In this document: positions 61,633 through 64,000 of the stretch, in pieces
How positions within the stretch are numbered: position 1 is the first letter of the stretch
Layout of the letters: each line of letters begins with the position of its first letter
Source: Bradyrhizobium sp. 200
Lineage (GTDB): Bacteria > Pseudomonadota > Alphaproteobacteria > Rhizobiales > Xanthobacteraceae
Direction: 5' to 3'
Assembly (NCBI RefSeq): GCF_023100945.1
Contig: NZ_CP064689.1
Location: 434,001 to 498,000, forward strand
Length of the DNA stretch: 64,000 nucleotides
Position numbers and translations under genes: made by a program
The notes under the pieces: model-generated
The model's database searches: none
What the model was told of the DNA's origin: nothing
Seen by the model: only the letters and a program-made list of their open reading frames with translations

Positions 61633-61831
61633 CGTTGAGCCTCATGCCGATCCTGAACCGGCGTTGCGATAAATCGAGGGGCCGGGCGAGCCCGCGGGGG
61701 CACTAGATTGTTGTTTTGACGCATTTTTCCTCACCCGAACCCGGAGCCCACCTCGCTCGAAAACGCTATGGCGATAGCAGCCTCGCTTTGCTATGAAGCG
61801 GCCAAGCACCTGCCTTGCCGCGCAGGTCCGC

Positions 61832-61908
61832 GGTCCCGTAGCTCAGCCGGATAGAGCGACGGTTTCCTAAACCGTAGGTCGGAAGTTCGAGTCTTCCCGG
61901 GATCGCCA
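61832..61908 (+). tRNA. tRNA-Arg (anticodon CCU)
   Basis: A complete cloverleaf with encoded CCA: acceptor GGTCCCG / CGGGATC, D arm GCTC / GAGC, anticodon stem ACGGT / ACCGT with loop TTCCTAA (anticodon CCT at 61866-61868), T arm GGAAG-TTCGAGT-CTTCC. It reads AGG codons. tRNA-Arg genes are frequent integration sites, and an accessory-looking block lies to its left. Confidence 0.95.
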
Positions 61909-61988
61909 GTTTCTGGATGCAAGAAGCCAAATAGAGGCGGGTATTTCTCGTCGTGCGGGCTCCGTTCCAGCGCTTCGCGGCGCGCATG

Positions 61989-62552
61989 TCAGGCGGTCGG
62001 CGGGATCCGCTCGAACAGATGCTCGTAATGCAGGACCAGTCCGGTATCGTCGACCACCAGATCCGCTTCAAAGCCGAACGACAGCCCAAGATCGACGTAG
62101 CGTACCCGCCCGGGGCCTTGCCGGTCGTAGCGTTGGCGCGACCGCGCCACCGTCAGCGCTGGCCCATCGATGAAGGCGGTATCAAGCGGCAGGCTTTCTC
62201 CTGCGCCAAGGGGCGTCCTGCGGATCGGGAAGGTGTTGCAGAATGGCGTGATCGACAAGTCCGGCTCCTCGGCGCCTTCGAGGTCCGGCCGCAGCACGCC
62301 GTCGACCCGCCAGCCCGTTCCGGCGCGTTCCAGACGCAGGAGACCATGGCCTTGCGAGTTCCAGCGCTCCACGGTGACGGTCAGCGCGTGCCATTCGGGA
62401 TCGAGCCGCCAGCGGTGGTCGATGCGATAGCCGCCGGCTTCGAGGCAGATCGTGGTGGCGGTGGCCGTGACCTGGTCAGGCTTGATTGCTAATTCCAGGC
62501 GTTCGAGGCCCTCGATATCGGTCCGGCGCCAAAACAGGACGGATGTGCTCAT
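61989..62552 (-). CDS. Putative glycolipid-binding domain protein
   Basis: A 187-residue protein of the putative glycolipid-binding family (PF06475/DUF1089): VLFWRRTDIEGLERLELAIK at the start, YRIDHRWRLDPEWHALTVTV, and YVDLGLSFGFEADLVVDDTG near the end. The fold resembles LolA-like half-barrels; function unknown. It lies between tRNA-Arg and a tRNA-like fragment. Confidence 0.85.
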   Translation of the reverse strand: MSTSVLFWRRTDIEGLERLELAIKPDQVTATATTICLEAGGYRIDHRWRLDPEWHALTVTVERWNSQGHGLLRLERAGTGWRVDGVLRPDLEGAEEPDLSITPFCNTFPIRRTPLGAGESLPLDTAFIDGPALTVARSRQRYDRQGPGRVRYVDLGLSFGFEADLVVDDTGLVLHYEHLFERIPPTA

Positions 62553-62622
62553 GGCAAGTCTCCTTCCTTTCCCTAGCCTTTATCCTACGGGGGCAAGGAT
62601 CATACGTTACGCCGCCGCGGAT

Positions 62623-62642
62623 CGAACACGCACACGTGTTCG
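62623..62642. repeat. Short perfect inverted repeat
   Basis: CGAACACG-CACA-CGTGTTCG forms an eight-base stem with a four-base loop, 21 bases before the tRNA-like 3' fragment. It could be an operator or a recombination arm. Confidence 0.5.
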
Positions 62643-62658
62643 AAGACTTTCTATGAAG

Positions 62659-62687
62659 TGCATGTTCGAGTCGTGCCAGGATCGCCA
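62659..62687 (+). other. tRNA-like 3' fragment
   Basis: GTTCGAGTCGTGCCAGGATC followed by GCCA matches 21 of 24 bases of the 3' end of the tRNA-Arg at 61832. The T arm GCATG-TTCGAGT-CGTGC still pairs, but no 5' tRNA half is present. It resembles the decayed right end left by tRNA-targeted integration. Confidence 0.5.
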
Positions 62688-62711
62688 CTCTTTCGATGGC
62701 CCAGAATCCAA

Positions 62712-63359
62712 TTACGGCTGACCCGAACCCGGCTCCGGATAGATTTGCAGGAACGCCGTCGTTGTGTCCCGCGCCCGTTGCGCGATTTCGCCGGCGCTTG
62801 GGCGATCGGCCACCTGAAGCAGCAGGCCGGTCATCAGGTCGCCCCAGAGCAAGCCTAAAAATTTTTCGGTCATCGCGTCGGGATCGCCAACGAGAAGCCC
62901 GGCTGAGTTGGCGTTCGCCATGATCGTTCGCAATGCATCGCGCGTGGGCCTGCGCGCGATCGTCTCAAGCGCTTGCGCGACTTTTGGGGCGTGCACAGCT
63001 TCGGATATTGCCAGGCGGAACACCGCGACGACGACCGGATCGGTCGTTTCCGTCAGAAGCCTTGTTCCAAACGCGGTCAGCACTTCGGTCAGGATTTTCC
63101 TGTCGCGCAGTTCGGGGAGATCGGCCGGGGCTTTCAACCGCTGGGCGCGCTCGGTGATGCAGGCGACGAGCATCGCTTCCTTGTTGCCGAACAGCGCGTA
63201 GAGCTCCCGTTTCGAAACGCGCGCGCGCGTCGCAATCTCCAGCGTGCTGGTCTGCGCATAGCCGCCCTCCATGAACGCTGAAAGGGCCGCGCCGAGGATC
63301 CGCTTCCGGGCCTCGGTCCCGCCGGTTTCCTCCTCGCGCGCCTTCATCCTTGGACTCAT
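62712..63359 (-). CDS. TetR family transcriptional regulator
   Basis: A 215-residue TetR regulator with an N-terminal helix-turn-helix (about 14-60: ILGAALSAFMEGGYAQTST, then EIATRARVSKRELYALFGNK). The C-terminal ligand domain is of the common type (about 85-210). ATG 63359 gives MSPRMKAREEETGG; the open frame upstream runs through the operator. Divergent from an epoxide-hydrolase-like gene with two matching inverted repeats between them, so it likely represses both. Confidence 0.92.
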   Translation of the reverse strand: MSPRMKAREEETGGTEARKRILGAALSAFMEGGYAQTSTLEIATRARVSKRELYALFGNKEAMLVACITERAQRLKAPADLPELRDRKILTEVLTAFGTRLLTETTDPVVVAVFRLAISEAVHAPKVAQALETIARRPTRDALRTIMANANSAGLLVGDPDAMTEKFLGLLWGDLMTGLLLQVADRPSAGEIAQRARDTTTAFLQIYPEPGSGQP

Positions 63360-63380
63360 CGCCGCATTTTTCCGCTTGAC

Positions 63381-63432
63381 TTGGTACTGATTGGTACCAT
63401 ATTTCGATTTGGTTGGTACCAGATCGTACCAA
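63381..63432. promoter_or_regulatory. Two TetR-type operator sites
   Basis: Two inverted repeats of the form TTGGTAC-N6-GTACCAA: 63381-63400 (last base differs) and 63413-63432 (perfect), with centres 32 bases (about three helical turns) apart. They fill the region between the TetR gene and the hydrolase gene. Confidence 0.75.
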
Positions 63433-63462
63433 AATGAACTCCGATGTAAAGGACGGGCGATC

Positions 63463-64000
63463 ATGAACAGACGTCAGCTACTGGCTGCAGCACTGGCGCC
63501 GCTCGCGTTGCGCGTCACGCCTGACGCGCTTTCATCAAAGGCATTGGCGGCAACTTCGGAGCGAGATGGAAAGATGAGCAAGACAACGCAACGCATCATC
63601 GAAAGCAACGGGATCCGCATCAACATCGCCGAGCAGGGCGAGGGGCCGCTGGTGCTGCTGGTGCACGGTTTTCCTGAGTCCTGGTTCTCGTGGCGGCATC
63701 AGATCGATGCGCTTGCCGCCGCCGGCTTCCGTGTTGTCGCCCCCGATATGCGCGGCTACGGCAAGAGTGACGCGCCGCAGGCGATCGAGCGGTACACGAT
63801 CCTGCATCTCGTCGGCGACATGGTCGGCATTCTCGATGCGTTGGAGGCAGCGACCGCGGTCATCGTCGGTCATGACTGGGGCGCCAGCGTCGCCTGGCAG
63901 GCGGCGCTCATGCGGCCCGACCGCTTCAGCGCGATCGCCGCGCTCAGCGTGCCGTTCCGGCCGCGCGGCAAGGCGCCGCCGACCAGCCTGATGCCTCGCA
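63463..64000 (+). CDS. Epoxide-hydrolase-like alpha/beta hydrolase, 3' end beyond the window
   Basis: The first 179 residues are visible. A twin-arginine-like leader (MNRRQLLAAALAPLALRVTP) may direct export; MSKTTQR at residue 38 is an alternative cytosolic start. The hydrolase core has LLVHGFPESWFSWRHQ (oxyanion HGFP), PDMRGYGKSD and VIVGHDWGASVAW with nucleophile Asp138, the epoxide hydrolase/haloalkane dehalogenase pattern. Ribosome site AAAGGA. Likely repressed by the divergent TetR protein. Confidence 0.9.
   Translation, partial: MNRRQLLAAALAPLALRVTPDALSSKALAATSERDGKMSKTTQRIIESNGIRINIAEQGEGPLVLLVHGFPESWFSWRHQIDALAAAGFRVVAPDMRGYGKSDAPQAIERYTILHLVGDMVGILDALEAATAVIVGHDWGASVAWQAALMRPDRFSAIAALSVPFRPRGKAPPTSLMPR

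Overview
This window reads as chromosome of a high-GC alphaproteobacterium of the Rhizobiales, most likely Bradyrhizobium or a close relative. The evidence is the class of protein homologues, the cobS/cobT cobaltochelatase genes near a BolA gene and a J-domain gene, a CarD protein with a long basic N-terminus, and several dispersed palindromic intergenic repeats of a kind I associate with Bradyrhizobium. The genus is an inference from memory; no search was run.

Layout. The first 1.9 kb is gene-poor: a gene cut by the left edge, an imperfect direct repeat, one hypothetical gene and a terminator. Core genes follow (1.9-9.6 kb): accA, xerD, a small membrane protein, aroK-aroB, a CorC/HlyC-type membrane protein, a secreted protein, bolA, a J-domain protein and a small membrane protein. 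From 9.8 to 17.2 kb lie two divergent citrate-synthase-family genes (one fused to a helix-turn-helix domain), a DedA protein, cobS, cobT and a phytase-like esterase-domain protein. From 17.3 to 25.1 kb are a Bug-type binding protein, an OYE-family flavin oxidoreductase, a DUF2336 protein, a flavin monooxygenase, about 1 kb of repeats and a DUF2235 hydrolase.

At 25.5-28.0 kb sits the most unusual gene: an 854-residue TIR-NTPase-TPR protein, visibly poorer in G+C than its surroundings and resembling bacterial NLR-like immune receptors. Housekeeping resumes with a lipoprotein, a DUF1902 protein, rpmB, a DUF3108 protein, a Suv3-like helicase, an S4 RNA-binding protein, a 7Fe ferredoxin and carD, then a small membrane protein, a secreted protein, an M48 metalloprotease and an SNase-like protein (28.3-40.8 kb). 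A broken VOC gene precedes an acyl-CoA catabolic region (41.4-48.7 kb) with an ABC-type binding protein, two enoyl-CoA hydratases, a VOC protein, two adjacent acyl-CoA dehydrogenases and an SDR.

The last part holds small membrane and secreted proteins, a ketopantoate-reductase-like gene, and an AraC regulator divergent from an RraA-cupin-Bug operon (52.2-55.6 kb). An accessory-looking block (55.8-61.6 kb) contains an adenylate cyclase-TPR protein, a PAP2/haloperoxidase with a Met-Gly repeat and a large HExxH protein, and ends next to tRNA-Arg(CCU). Finally there is a glycolipid-binding-domain protein, a tRNA-like 3' fragment, and a TetR gene divergent from an epoxide-hydrolase-like gene across two matching inverted repeats.

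The strongest candidates for new biology are the TIR-NTPase-TPR protein with degenerate nucleotide-binding motifs, the helix-turn-helix citrate synthase facing its paralogue across a palindrome, and the Met-Gly haloperoxidase/HExxH island beside the tRNA.
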